Below, in pieces: positions 7,312 through 14,351 of a stretch of DNA of 41,583 nucleotides; positions within the stretch are counted from its first letter, which is position 1; each line of letters begins with the position of its first letter. This DNA comes from Pseudomonadota bacterium. GTDB lineage: Bacteria; Desulfobacterota; Anaeroferrophillalia; Anaeroferrophillales; Tharpellaceae. The notes beneath the pieces were generated by a model. That model saw only the letters and a list, made by a program, of their open reading frames with translations. It did no database searches and was not told the origin of the DNA. A program made the translations under genes and the position numbers. The stretch is from the NCBI GenBank assembly GCA_015486505.1, contig WFRP01000125.1:1-41583 (forward strand), read 5' to 3'.

Positions 7312-7815
7312 TTATTTGTCATCCCGCAAACGTTTGCGCCAATGTGCCATAAGACCGCCGTCATCTAAAAGTTTCTGCATAAATTCCGGTACCGGCCGGG
7401 CCTGAAAGGTTTGCCCGCCGGTTAAGTCTTTAATTGTACCGGTGGCCGGATCGACATTAACCTGATGCCCGTCGGCAATCGCCGCCGCGGCTTCAGCGGA
7501 TTCCAGAATCAAAAGCCCGGTGTTAAAGGCGTTGCGATAGAAAATCCGGGCAAAGGTCGGCGCGATTACACAGGCAACACCTGACGCTTTTATCGCAATC
7601 GGGGCGTGTTCCCGGGAGGAGCCGCAACCGAAATTTTTCCCGGCCACAATGATATCCCCGGCCGCGACTTTGGCGGCAAAACCGGCATCGGCATCCTCCA
7701 TACAGTATTTTGCCAGCTCCCGCGGATCTGAAGTGTTAAGATAACGGGCCGGGATAATCGCGTCGGTATCAATATCATCACCGAACTTCCAGGCTTTTCC
7801 TTCAATATTATGCAT
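7312..7815 (-). CDS. leuD: 3-isopropylmalate dehydratase, small subunit
   Basis: LeuD pairs with LeuC to isomerise 2-isopropylmalate to 3-isopropylmalate in leucine synthesis. At 167 residues it is the short, archaeal/type-2 form, which matches the type-2 LeuC encoded just upstream. Clear signatures are WKFGDDIDTDAIIPARYLNT at the N-terminus and GKNFGCGSSREHAPIA, the substrate-loop motif, near residue 60. The start at 7815 has the Shine-Dalgarno AAGGGG. It follows leuC by 40 bases and is surely co-transcribed with it. The stop codon lies next to an inverted-repeat element at the place where leuB would be expected. Cytoplasmic. Confidence 0.95.
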   Translation of the reverse strand: MHNIEGKAWKFGDDIDTDAIIPARYLNTSDPRELAKYCMEDADAGFAAKVAAGDIIVAGKNFGCGSSREHAPIAIKASGVACVIAPTFARIFYRNAFNTGLLILESAEAAAAIADGHQVNVDPATGTIKDLTGGQTFQARPVPEFMQKLLDDGGLMAHWRKRLRDDK

Positions 7816-7855
7816 AAATTTCCCCTTAATAATCCCTTAATAATTTAAATTTCGG

Positions 7856-9124
7856 TTAGAGAATCTCTTCCGGTGTCGCAATCCGGCCTAAAACCGCACT
7901 GGCGGCGGCCACCGCCGGACTGCTGAGATAGACTTCACTTTCAGGATGACCCATGCGGCCGACAAAATTCCGGTTGGTCGTCGCCACGGCGCGCTCGCCG
8001 GCGGCAAGAATCCCCATATGCCCCCCGAGACAGGGGCCGCAGGTCGGCGGTGAAATCAGGGCTTCGGCATCGAGAAAAATATCGGTCAGCCCCTCTTTAA
8101 TCATCTGCCGGTAAACCTCCTGCGTGCCGGGAATAATCATAAGCCGGACAAACCTAGCCGCTTTTTTCCCTTTCAGCAGTTTTGCCGCCAAGCGGAAATC
8201 CTCGATCCGGCCGTTGGTACAGGAGCCGATTACAACCTGATCGATCGCGATATTATCGGCGGCCGCCTGGTCGACGGTACGGGTTTTATCCGGCAGCGGC
8301 GGATAGGAGACCTGGGGCCTGAGTTTACTCACGTCAATTTCAATCGTGCGACAATAGTTCGCATCGGGATCACTGGCGAAAACCGTATAATCCCGCTGGG
8401 CCCGGGGCCTGACATAATCTAAAGTTATCTCATCCGGGGCGATAATCCCGTTTTTGGCCCCGGCTTCAATTGCCATATTCGCCATCGACATACGCCCGTA
8501 CATCGGTAGCGCGGCAATCGTTTCGCCGGTCATCTCCAGCGCCTGATAAAGCGCCCCGTCAACCTTGAGCAAACCGATGGTATGCAAAATCAAATCCTTA
8601 CCCTCAACCCAGGCCGGCAACTCGCCGTGATAAACCACCTTGATTGTCTCCGGGACCTTGAACCAGACCTTGCCGGTCGCCATCGCGGCGGCAAGATCGG
8701 TACTTCCGACCCCGGTCGCAAAAGCCCCTAAAGCCCCATAGGTACAGGTATGCGAATCGGCGCCGATAATCAGATCCCCCGGCCCCACCAGACCCTGCTC
8801 CGGCAAAAGAACGTGTTCGATGCCGACCCGGCCGATTTCAAAATAGTTTTTGAGCTCCTGAGCTTGAGCGAATTCACGCAGGATCTTCGCCTGTTCCGCG
8901 GATTTAATATCCTTGTTCGGGGTAAAATGATCCGGAATCAACAGAACCCTTTTTTTATCGAAAACCTTCTCGACGCCGAGTTTTTCAAACTCGGCAATCG
9001 CGATCGGGGCGGTGACATCGTTGGCCAGCGCGATATCGACATCAGCTTCAATCAGTTGTCCGGGCTCAACCTCTTTGAGACCGGCATGAAAAGCCAGTAT
9101 TTTTTCGGTTATAGTTTGTGCCAC
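7856..9124 (-). CDS. leuC: 3-isopropylmalate dehydratase, large subunit (type 2)
   Basis: LeuC is the aconitase-like subunit carrying the [4Fe-4S] cluster. The cluster cysteines are visible in IGSCTNGR and PPTCGPCLGGHMG, and GADSHTCTYGALGAFATGVG is the conserved substrate-binding stretch. The length, about 422 residues, fits the type-2 family. I place the start at the GTG at 9124, because AGGAGGATTTT lies directly upstream and the protein then begins VAQTITEKIL as in homologues. The longer frame to 9163 would read into the adjacent repeat. The tandem repeat pair (9138-9391) ends next to this Shine-Dalgarno, so it forms the whole leuA-leuC spacer and probably part of the leuC leader RNA. It forms an operon with leuD. 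Confidence 0.95.
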   Translation of the reverse strand: MAQTITEKILAFHAGLKEVEPGQLIEADVDIALANDVTAPIAIAEFEKLGVEKVFDKKRVLLIPDHFTPNKDIKSAEQAKILREFAQAQELKNYFEIGRVGIEHVLLPEQGLVGPGDLIIGADSHTCTYGALGAFATGVGSTDLAAAMATGKVWFKVPETIKVVYHGELPAWVEGKDLILHTIGLLKVDGALYQALEMTGETIAALPMYGRMSMANMAIEAGAKNGIIAPDEITLDYVRPRAQRDYTVFASDPDANYCRTIEIDVSKLRPQVSYPPLPDKTRTVDQAAADNIAIDQVVIGSCTNGRIEDFRLAAKLLKGKKAARFVRLMIIPGTQEVYRQMIKEGLTDIFLDAEALISPPTCGPCLGGHMGILAAGERAVATTNRNFVGRMGHPESEVYLSSPAVAAASAVLGRIATPEEIL

Positions 9125-9137
9125 AAAATCCTCCTGA

Positions 9138-9268
9138 TGCGGGAACAAACCCCGCAGTCCCAAAAAAGTTATCGGCCCGTACCCAGAGGCAATCCGCTGG
9201 TCGCAAATAAGTGCTCTTATCAGAACATTTTCTTGTTTTAAAACAAGAAGATAACCTGTAAGGCACTA
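9138..9268 (+). repeat. Hairpin-array repeat, copy 3 (with insert, short right arm)
   Basis: Its left tip TGCGGGA is next to the leuC Shine-Dalgarno (complement of CTCCTGA). It carries the CCCAGAGGCAATCCGCTGG insert. The right arm is unusual, with the palindrome TTGTTTTAAAACAA. It ends GGCACTAA and is joined directly to copy 4. Confidence 0.92.
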
Positions 9269-9391
9269 ATGCGGGAACAAACCCGCAACCCAAACGGAGC
9301 CTTGCGGCCCACAAATAAGTACTCTTATCAGAACATTTTCTGATTATTAAATCTTGTTTTTTGGTACAGAAAATAACCTGTAAGGTACTAA
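9269..9391 (+). repeat. Hairpin-array repeat, copy 4 (long right arm, no insert)
   Basis: The second unit of the leuA-leuC tandem pair, again a short-arm unit followed by a long-arm unit as at 5168-5400. Its final CTAA overlaps the leuA stop codon: bases 9388-9390 read TAG on the minus strand. Confidence 0.93.
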
Positions 9392-10920
9392 ACCGTTACC
9401 TGGGGACGGTTGCGTTTTTTGTATTCAAGTTTGTTAAGCGCGTTCATATAGGCCCTGGCGCTGGCGACGACGACACAGGTATGCGCCCCCTGCCCCATTA
9501 CCGTCAGGCCCGCTTCCTTAATCCTGACGGTAACCTCACCCAGCGCGTCCGTCCCCCCTGTAATTGATTTAACCTCATAAGTCAAGAGCCGGCTTTGGGT
9601 ATCGGTTAACCGTTTAATCGTCTTGAAAACCGCGTCAATCGCCCCGTCCCCGAATTCAGCGCCGTGAATTGTCTCACCTCCAATCTCAATCTCCAAAGTA
9701 GCGCTCGGCATCGCCACGGTGCCGCTGTTGACACTGACGAAATTAAGTTTGTAATAGTGGGGAATGCGGATGATCTCATCGGCAATCAACGCGTCGATAT
9801 CCTCGTCAAAAATCTCTTTTTTCTTATCGGCCAGTTTTTTGAACGCGACAAAGGCGGTTTCAATCTGCTCCGAATCAAGTTCGTAACCTAAATCAATAAT
9901 TTTATCCTGAAAGGCGTGGCGGCCGGAGTGTTTGCCCATAACCAGACTGTTCTGCGACAGGCCGATCGATTCCGGTGTCATAATTTCATAGGTCTCTTTA
10001 TTTTTCAAAACCCCGTCCTGATGAATCCCGGCCTCATGCGCGAAAGCATTGGCCCCGACAATCGCCTTATTGGGCTGCACCCGAATCCCGGTCACCTGGC
10101 TTACAAGCCGGCTCGCGGGATAGATCTGCTGGGTAACGATATTGGTCGTATACTTAAGATTATCGGGCCGGGTTCTTAAAGCCATCACCAGCTCTTCCAA
10201 AGATGAATTACCGGCGCGCTCGCCGATACCGTTGATCGTACACTCGACCTGCCGGGCCCCGGCCTCAATCGCGGCGATTGAATTGGCGGTTGCCAGACCG
10301 AGATCATTATGACAATGCACCGAGATCACAACCCCGTCACCACCGTTCGGAAGGCGATTTTTAATCTCATCAATCATCGAGAAATATTCGCGCGGCACCG
10401 TATAACCGACCGTATCGGGAATATTAACGGTTTTGGCCCCGGCCTGAACCACGGCCGTTAAAATCCTGACCAGAAAATCGATGTCGCTGCGGGTCGCGTC
10501 TTCGGCGGAAAATTCAACATTCGAAGTCAAAGTCGAAGCATAGCGCACCGCGGCTACCGCCTGCTCCAGCACGGCATCGGCCTCCATCTGCAATTTATGT
10601 TTCATATGAATGGGCGAGGTCGCGATAAAGGTGTGAATCCGGGGGTCGGCCCCGCCTTTCAAGGCGGCCCAGGCCCGATCGATATCCTTTTGATTGGCCC
10701 GCGCCAGCCCGGCAATCTGGCACTCTTTTATATTATCACTGACCAGTTTAACCCCGGCAAAATCGCCCTCGGAAGCGATCGGAAAACCGGCCTCAATAAC
10801 GTCGACCCCGAGTTTCTCCAACTGCCGGGCCAAGAGTAATTTTTCTTCCACATTCATACTCGCCCCGGGTGATTGTTCGCCATCCCTTAAAGTTGTATCA
10901 AAGATCGTTATCCGGTCCAT
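9388..10920 (-). CDS. leuA: 2-isopropylmalate synthase
   Basis: LeuA condenses acetyl-CoA with 2-oxoisovalerate, the committed step of leucine synthesis. The 510-residue protein opens with FDTTLRDGEQSPGASM, the metal and substrate motif of the DRE-TIM family. HCHNDLGLATANSI supplies the conserved His and Asn, and GKHSGRHAF marks the hinge to the C-terminal part. Residues from about 390 form the LeuA dimer regulatory domain that normally binds leucine for feedback inhibition. The start has the Shine-Dalgarno CAGGAGGAAAAG. Its stop codon lies inside the terminal CTAA/TTAG of a repeat copy. The pssA terminator lies 63 bases upstream, so leuA needs its own promoter in that short space or readthrough; I saw no convincing promoter or leader peptide there. 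Confidence 0.96.
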   Translation of the reverse strand: MDRITIFDTTLRDGEQSPGASMNVEEKLLLARQLEKLGVDVIEAGFPIASEGDFAGVKLVSDNIKECQIAGLARANQKDIDRAWAALKGGADPRIHTFIATSPIHMKHKLQMEADAVLEQAVAAVRYASTLTSNVEFSAEDATRSDIDFLVRILTAVVQAGAKTVNIPDTVGYTVPREYFSMIDEIKNRLPNGGDGVVISVHCHNDLGLATANSIAAIEAGARQVECTINGIGERAGNSSLEELVMALRTRPDNLKYTTNIVTQQIYPASRLVSQVTGIRVQPNKAIVGANAFAHEAGIHQDGVLKNKETYEIMTPESIGLSQNSLVMGKHSGRHAFQDKIIDLGYELDSEQIETAFVAFKKLADKKKEIFDEDIDALIADEIIRIPHYYKLNFVSVNSGTVAMPSATLEIEIGGETIHGAEFGDGAIDAVFKTIKRLTDTQSRLLTYEVKSITGGTDALGEVTVRIKEAGLTVMGQGAHTCVVVASARAYMNALNKLEYKKRNRPQVTV

Positions 10921-10983
10921 CTTTTCCTCCTGATTAATTATTGTTGTCTGTCTGTCTTGTAACTATTTTCAACCTTAAACAAA

Positions 10984-11022
10984 AAATCCCCCTGAATTCT
11001 GCTTCTGAACTCAGGGGGATTT
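10984..11022 (-). terminator. Intrinsic terminator between pssA and leuA
   Basis: The 12-bp perfect stem AAATCCCCCTGA/TCAGGGGGATTT is followed on the minus strand by a T-run (TTTTTTGTTT). It ends pssA transcription about 30 bases past the stop and lies 63 bases before the leuA start. Confidence 0.92.
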
Positions 11023-11052
11023 GCCTATCTTGCGAAAATTTGAAGTCTGCCT

Positions 11053-11805
11053 TTAGTTGCTGTCTACCGACACACTCTTCTCTTCGGCCCCTTGAGTCCG
11101 TTTTTTTAGTAGTCCGGTTAGCTGTAGCAGGAATTTAACCGGCCCGGAAAATGTGTAAATCAGAGCCAAAGCAAAAAGTGAGATCTGGGGCTCGGCCGCG
11201 ATTACGATAAAAATCACCGCCATCATTACCAAAGCGATAAAAGGGGCCCGGCCGTTGAAAACCGACTCCTTAAATGCCGGATATTTGACATTGCTAACCA
11301 TTAAAAAGGCCAGAACGTAGCAGAGAGCCAGCAGAACCACATTACTTTCAATGCCGGTGGCCCCGAGATGTTCACAGATCAGAACCGTAGTTGCCGCCAT
11401 ACTCGCCGCCGCCGGAATCGGCAGGCCGTTAAAAGTGCCTTTGTCGCTGCTTTCCGCCTGGATATTGTAACGCGCCAGACGCAAGGCCCCGCAGGCGACA
11501 AAAAGAAACGCCGCCAGCCAGCCGAGGCGGCCGTATGAGGAAAGACTCCAGAGAAAGATCAACAATGCCGGCGCCACGCCGAATGAAACCAGGTCGGCCA
11601 ACGAATCAAATTCCATCCCGAAACGGCTGGTCGCGTGCATCATCCGCGCAACCTTGCCATCCAGGATATCAAAAAGATTGGCGACAACCACCGCGGTCGC
11701 TGCCAACGCGAAATCACCCTTGATCGCGGCTATAATCGCATAAAAACCACAAAAAAGATTGCCCATGGTAAAGAGATTGGGCAGCAGATATACTCCGCGT
11801 ATCAT
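11053..11805 (-). CDS. pssA: CDP-diacylglycerol-serine O-phosphatidyltransferase (phosphatidylserine synthase)
   Basis: PssA makes phosphatidylserine from CDP-diacylglycerol and serine at the inner membrane. The CDP-alcohol phosphatidyltransferase signature is complete: DILDGKVARMMHATSRFG followed by MEFDSLADLVSFG gives the pattern DxxDGxxAR...G...D...D near residues 46-70. Six or so hydrophobic segments follow, as expected of this integral-membrane family, and the 250-residue length is usual. It has a good Shine-Dalgarno (GAAGGAGG). The gene encoding the next enzyme, psd, lies upstream on the same strand, but the two are separated by 467 bases containing an IS66-type MITE and a hairpin repeat. 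Just 5' of the Shine-Dalgarno is a short direct repeat (TTCGGGGTGCAA twice on the plus strand). Confidence 0.95.
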   Translation of the reverse strand: MIRGVYLLPNLFTMGNLFCGFYAIIAAIKGDFALAATAVVVANLFDILDGKVARMMHATSRFGMEFDSLADLVSFGVAPALLIFLWSLSSYGRLGWLAAFLFVACGALRLARYNIQAESSDKGTFNGLPIPAAASMAATTVLICEHLGATGIESNVVLLALCYVLAFLMVSNVKYPAFKESVFNGRAPFIALVMMAVIFIVIAAEPQISLFALALIYTFSGPVKFLLQLTGLLKKRTQGAEEKSVSVDSN

Positions 11806-11880
11806 GTCGGCCTCCTTCGGGGTGCAAGTATTCGGGGTGCAAACATTAAAGATGTTAAAACCATAATTTACACCGACAAA

Positions 11881-12142
11881 GTTTTCCTGTAACTACTCAG
11901 CCGAATCCGGGGTCGGGCGCGGTTCTTCTCCGCCAGGCGTTAAGATTTCTGTTTTTCCTTACGCTCGCTGCGCCCGCCTTGCAAAACTCGCTTACGCTCA
12001 AACAGTTGCAATGCTAATGGGCTCCCGCTCGCTTCCGAAAAACAACGAAATCGTTTCCGCAACCGCTTACGAAAAGCCACCCCCGCCCCTTCCAGAAGAT
12101 GGGGGGGGGGGGTAAAATTTGGCTGAATAGTTACGTTTTCCT
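11881..12142. mobile_element. IS66-type MITE with 8-bp target-site duplication
   Basis: The element proper is 11889-12134 (246 bp). Its ends are GTAACTACTCAGCCGAAT and, on the other strand, GTAACTATTCAGCCAAAT, matching at 16 of 18 positions. It is flanked on both sides by the exact octamer GTTTTCCT (11881-11888 and 12135-12142). Ends starting GTAA and 8-bp duplications are characteristic of the IS66 family. No transposase is encoded. The interior has CGCTTACGCTC-type repeats and a run of 12 G at 12101-12112. A second copy in the opposite orientation begins at 41407. Confidence 0.9.
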
Positions 12143-12150
12143 TAACATAT

Positions 12151-12272
12151 TTAGTACCTTACAGGTTATTTTCTGCACCAAAAACAAGATTTAATAATCA
12201 GAAAATGTTCTGATAAGAGTACTTATTTGCGGGTCGCAAGGCTCCGTTTGGGTTGCGGGATCTGTTCCCGCA
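12151..12272 (-). repeat. Hairpin-array repeat, copy 5 (long right arm, no insert)
   Basis: In reverse orientation, so the TGCGGGA/TCCCGCA stem is at the right. It is bounded by TTAG at 12151 (element terminus) and TTAG at 12273-12276. The psd stop codon TAA (12273-12275 on the minus strand) is part of that flanking tetramer, so psd ends exactly where the repeat begins. Confidence 0.93.
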
Positions 12273-12941
12273 TTAGTCAACTATTGGCAAGTATCCAATA
12301 ACAGTCTCTCCGGCTTTAACCTGCTGGCCGACGGCAACATCAATTTCGGTATCCGGCGGTAGATAAAGATCGACCCTTGAGCCGAAACGAATCAGGCCGA
12401 AACGCTCACCTTTTTCGAGGCGGTCGTCAGGTTCGACAAAACAGACAATCCGCCGGGCAATCAGACCGGCAATCTGAGTAAAGGCGATCCGGCGCTTATG
12501 ATCATCCTCAATCACAACCATATTACGCTCATTTTCTTCCGCCGCCTTGTCGAGATTGGCGGAGAAAAATTTCCCCGCTTTATAGTGGATCGCCACAACC
12601 CGGCCGGCAGCCGGTGCGCGATTGACATGAACATTAAACACCGACATAAAAATACTGACTTTAATACTCTCTTTTATCCCGGCAAGCTCCGGCCCGTCAA
12701 CCTCGGCAACCGAAAGCACCCGGCCATCCGCGGGAGAAACCACCGCCCCCTCTTTCAGCGGGACGAAACGTTCAGGATCGCGAAAAAAAGCGCCGCAGAA
12801 AACCGCCAGCACCAGGGTTAACTTCCAGAGCCAGCCCCAGCCCAGAAGAAAAAAGATAATCGTTGCCAGGCCAAAACCAATCACCCAGCGATGACCTTCC
12901 GGGTGAACTTTATCCATAATCGGTAAACTGCTGAATTTCAC
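12273..12941 (-). CDS. psd: Phosphatidylserine decarboxylase proenzyme (small, archaeal-type)
   Basis: Psd decarboxylates phosphatidylserine to phosphatidylethanolamine and uses a pyruvoyl group made by self-cleavage. The 222-residue protein is the short form. Near the C-terminus, RFGLIRFGSRVDLYLP contains the Gly-Ser cleavage site (FGS), with the Ser becoming the pyruvoyl group. The N-terminal half has two hydrophobic segments (WVIGFGLATIIFFLLGWGW region) for membrane attachment, then FFRDPERFVP and SPADGRVLSV, which are family motifs. The start is GTG with Shine-Dalgarno AAAGGGAG, 12 bases past the ilvC stop, so it is co-transcribed with ilvC. The stop codon abuts hairpin-repeat copy 5. Confidence 0.94.
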   Translation of the reverse strand: MKFSSLPIMDKVHPEGHRWVIGFGLATIIFFLLGWGWLWKLTLVLAVFCGAFFRDPERFVPLKEGAVVSPADGRVLSVAEVDGPELAGIKESIKVSIFMSVFNVHVNRAPAAGRVVAIHYKAGKFFSANLDKAAEENERNMVVIEDDHKRRIAFTQIAGLIARRIVCFVEPDDRLEKGERFGLIRFGSRVDLYLPPDTEIDVAVGQQVKAGETVIGYLPIVD

Positions 12942-12953
12942 TTATTACTCCCT

Positions 12954-13970
12954 TTAGTTTTTTGCCTTATCGACCAACTTGTTTTTACCAATCCAACTCA
13001 TCATCGAACGGAGTTTCGCACCGACCGCTTCGATCTCGTGCTCGGCCCCATTCCGGGTCAAAGCGTTGAAAACCGGACGGTTGGCCTGATTTTCCAGAAT
13101 CCATTCCCGGGCAAACGAACCATCCTGAATCTCGGCCAGGATCTCGGCCATAGCTTCACGGCTCTCTTCATTGATAACCCGCGGCCCCCGGGTCAAGTCC
13201 CCGAACTGGGCCGTATTGCTGATTGAATAGCGCATATTACTGATTCCGCCCTCATAAATCAAGTCAACAATTAATTTCAATTCATGCAGGCATTCAAAAT
13301 AAGCCATCTCCGGAGCATAACCGGCATCGACCAGGGTTTCAAAACCGGCGCGAATCAACTCGGTCACGCCGCCGCAGAGCACCGCCTGCTCACCGAAAAG
13401 ATCGGTTTCGGTCTCTTCCCGGAAAGTGGTTTCAATAATCCCGGCCCGGCCGCCGCCGATGCCGCAGGCATAGGCCATCGCCAGTGCCCGGGTATCTCCG
13501 GCCGGGTCCTGATGCACGGCAATCAAAGTGGGAACCCCCATCCCCTGAGTATATTCATGCCGCACCAGATGGCCGGGGCCTTTCGGGGCCGCCATAAAAA
13601 CATTGACGCCCGCAGGCGGCGTAATCTGGCCGTAATGAATATTAAAGCCATGGGCGAAAGCCAGATAATCACCATCTTCAAGATTGGGGGCGATCTCTTC
13701 ATTATAAAGTTTAGCCTGGAGCTCATCGGGAACCAGAATCATTATTACCTGGGCCTGACGCACGGCTTCGGCGGTTTCAAACAGCGGCAGGCCACCGGTT
13801 TCCGCCTTCTGCCACGAAGGGCCGCCGCGACGCAGGCCAACGATCACATCAAAACCACTCTCTTTCAGGTTATGCGCATGGGCGTGACCCTGGCTGCCGT
13901 AACCGATAACCGCAATCTTTTTCCCCTGCAAAACCGCCGGATTGGAATCTTTTTCATAATAAAGCTGCAT
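12954..13970 (-). CDS. ilvC: Ketol-acid reductoisomerase
   Basis: IlvC isomerises and reduces acetolactate and acetohydroxybutyrate with NADPH, the second step of valine/isoleucine (and leucine) synthesis. The protein is 338 residues, the exact usual length of class I enzymes, when started at 13970 (MQLYYEKDSN). This start has GGGGAAATGTT as Shine-Dalgarno; the longer frame to 14033 is not needed. GYGSQGHAHAHNL is the Rossmann motif, GHLVRHEYTQGMG and DLFGEQAVLCGG hold metal and substrate ligands, and SNTAQFGDLTRGPRV is the C-terminal knot signature. It is preceded by a 381-base spacer from ilvN full of repeats and followed closely by psd. Confidence 0.97.
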   Translation of the reverse strand: MQLYYEKDSNPAVLQGKKIAVIGYGSQGHAHAHNLKESGFDVIVGLRRGGPSWQKAETGGLPLFETAEAVRQAQVIMILVPDELQAKLYNEEIAPNLEDGDYLAFAHGFNIHYGQITPPAGVNVFMAAPKGPGHLVRHEYTQGMGVPTLIAVHQDPAGDTRALAMAYACGIGGGRAGIIETTFREETETDLFGEQAVLCGGVTELIRAGFETLVDAGYAPEMAYFECLHELKLIVDLIYEGGISNMRYSISNTAQFGDLTRGPRVINEESREAMAEILAEIQDGSFAREWILENQANRPVFNALTRNGAEHEIEAVGAKLRSMMSWIGKNKLVDKAKN

Positions 13971-14008
13971 AACATTTCCCCTTTTTTCTCTGTAAAAATT
14001 TAGTGTAA

Positions 14009-14219
14009 CTTCCCAGTAACGCCTTGTAACCACTTGAAATTATAAAATTTTTATCTGTGCCTATCCGTGTCCATCTCCATCTATGGTTCAACAAAAAAAT
14101 AGAAACCACAGATGAACGCAGATTAACACAGATTCAGTTCCTCTCACGTTACTTGTATATATGTGGCCGTGATAGCGGTCTGGGATGCTTCCAAGTAACG
14201 CCTTGCAAACACCTGAAAT
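14009..14219 (+). repeat. 32-bp direct repeat pair flanking an inserted repeat
   Basis: The sequence starting CTTCCCAGTAACGCCTTG (14009-14040) recurs at 14188-14219 with 28 of 32 bases the same. The 147 bases between them include the ACAGATG-type inverted repeat. This may be an old segmental duplication or a duplicated end left by an insertion. Confidence 0.75.
14052..14133. repeat. ACAGATG-type inverted repeat, copy 1 (degenerate)
   Basis: The left arm has ATCTGTGCCTATCCGTGTCC and the right arm AACCACAGATGAACGCAGAT, the same family as the better copy at 41312-41381. The arms are about 30 bases, separated by an A-rich loop. Similar CACAGATGAACACAGATG hairpins are common intergenic repeats in many bacteria. 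Confidence 0.7.
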
Positions 14220-14351
14220 CAATCAAGTTTCACGAATTATCTAACATAGGTACAATCTGTCGAAACCTTTTTTGACCTCTTTTTTCTCACGTCTCCGCGC
14301 CTTTTGCGCGAGATAAAAGTAATTTTTGCGCAGAAGCTTTTAACCACGTCG

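Larger units (their letters stand above)
11806..12272. other. psd-pssA spacer, 467 bp, filled with two unrelated elements
   Basis: No gene is seen. From left to right it holds the pssA leader with a 12-bp direct repeat, the 246-bp IS66-type MITE (11889-12134) with its 8-bp duplications, and hairpin-repeat copy 5 (12151-12272), which touches the psd stop codon. In related genomes psd and pssA are usually close together. Confidence 0.75.
13971..14351. other. ilvN-ilvC spacer, 381 bp, with nested repeats
   Basis: No gene is seen. It contains a 32-bp imperfect direct repeat (14009-14040 and 14188-14219), an ACAGATG-type inverted repeat between the two copies (14052-14133), and a GCGC-rich short dyad with T-rich flanks at about 14270-14320. 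The ilvC Shine-Dalgarno is at the left edge. ilvBN and ilvC may still be one transcript. Confidence 0.7.

Noticed and set aside
9125..9163. Longer LeuC starting at 9163
   Set aside because: The extra residues are encoded by the repeat, and a strong Shine-Dalgarno directs the GTG at 9124.
10921..10983. Leucine leader peptide or T-box before leuA
   Set aside because: The 63-base region has no run of Leu codons and no T-box features. The hairpin upstream is an ordinary terminator close to the pssA stop.
12101..12112. Run of 12 G as a phase-variation tract
   Set aside because: It lies inside the MITE, away from any start codon or promoter I can identify. The partner copy has a shorter C-run at the same place. 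Sequencing or assembly uncertainty in run length is also possible.
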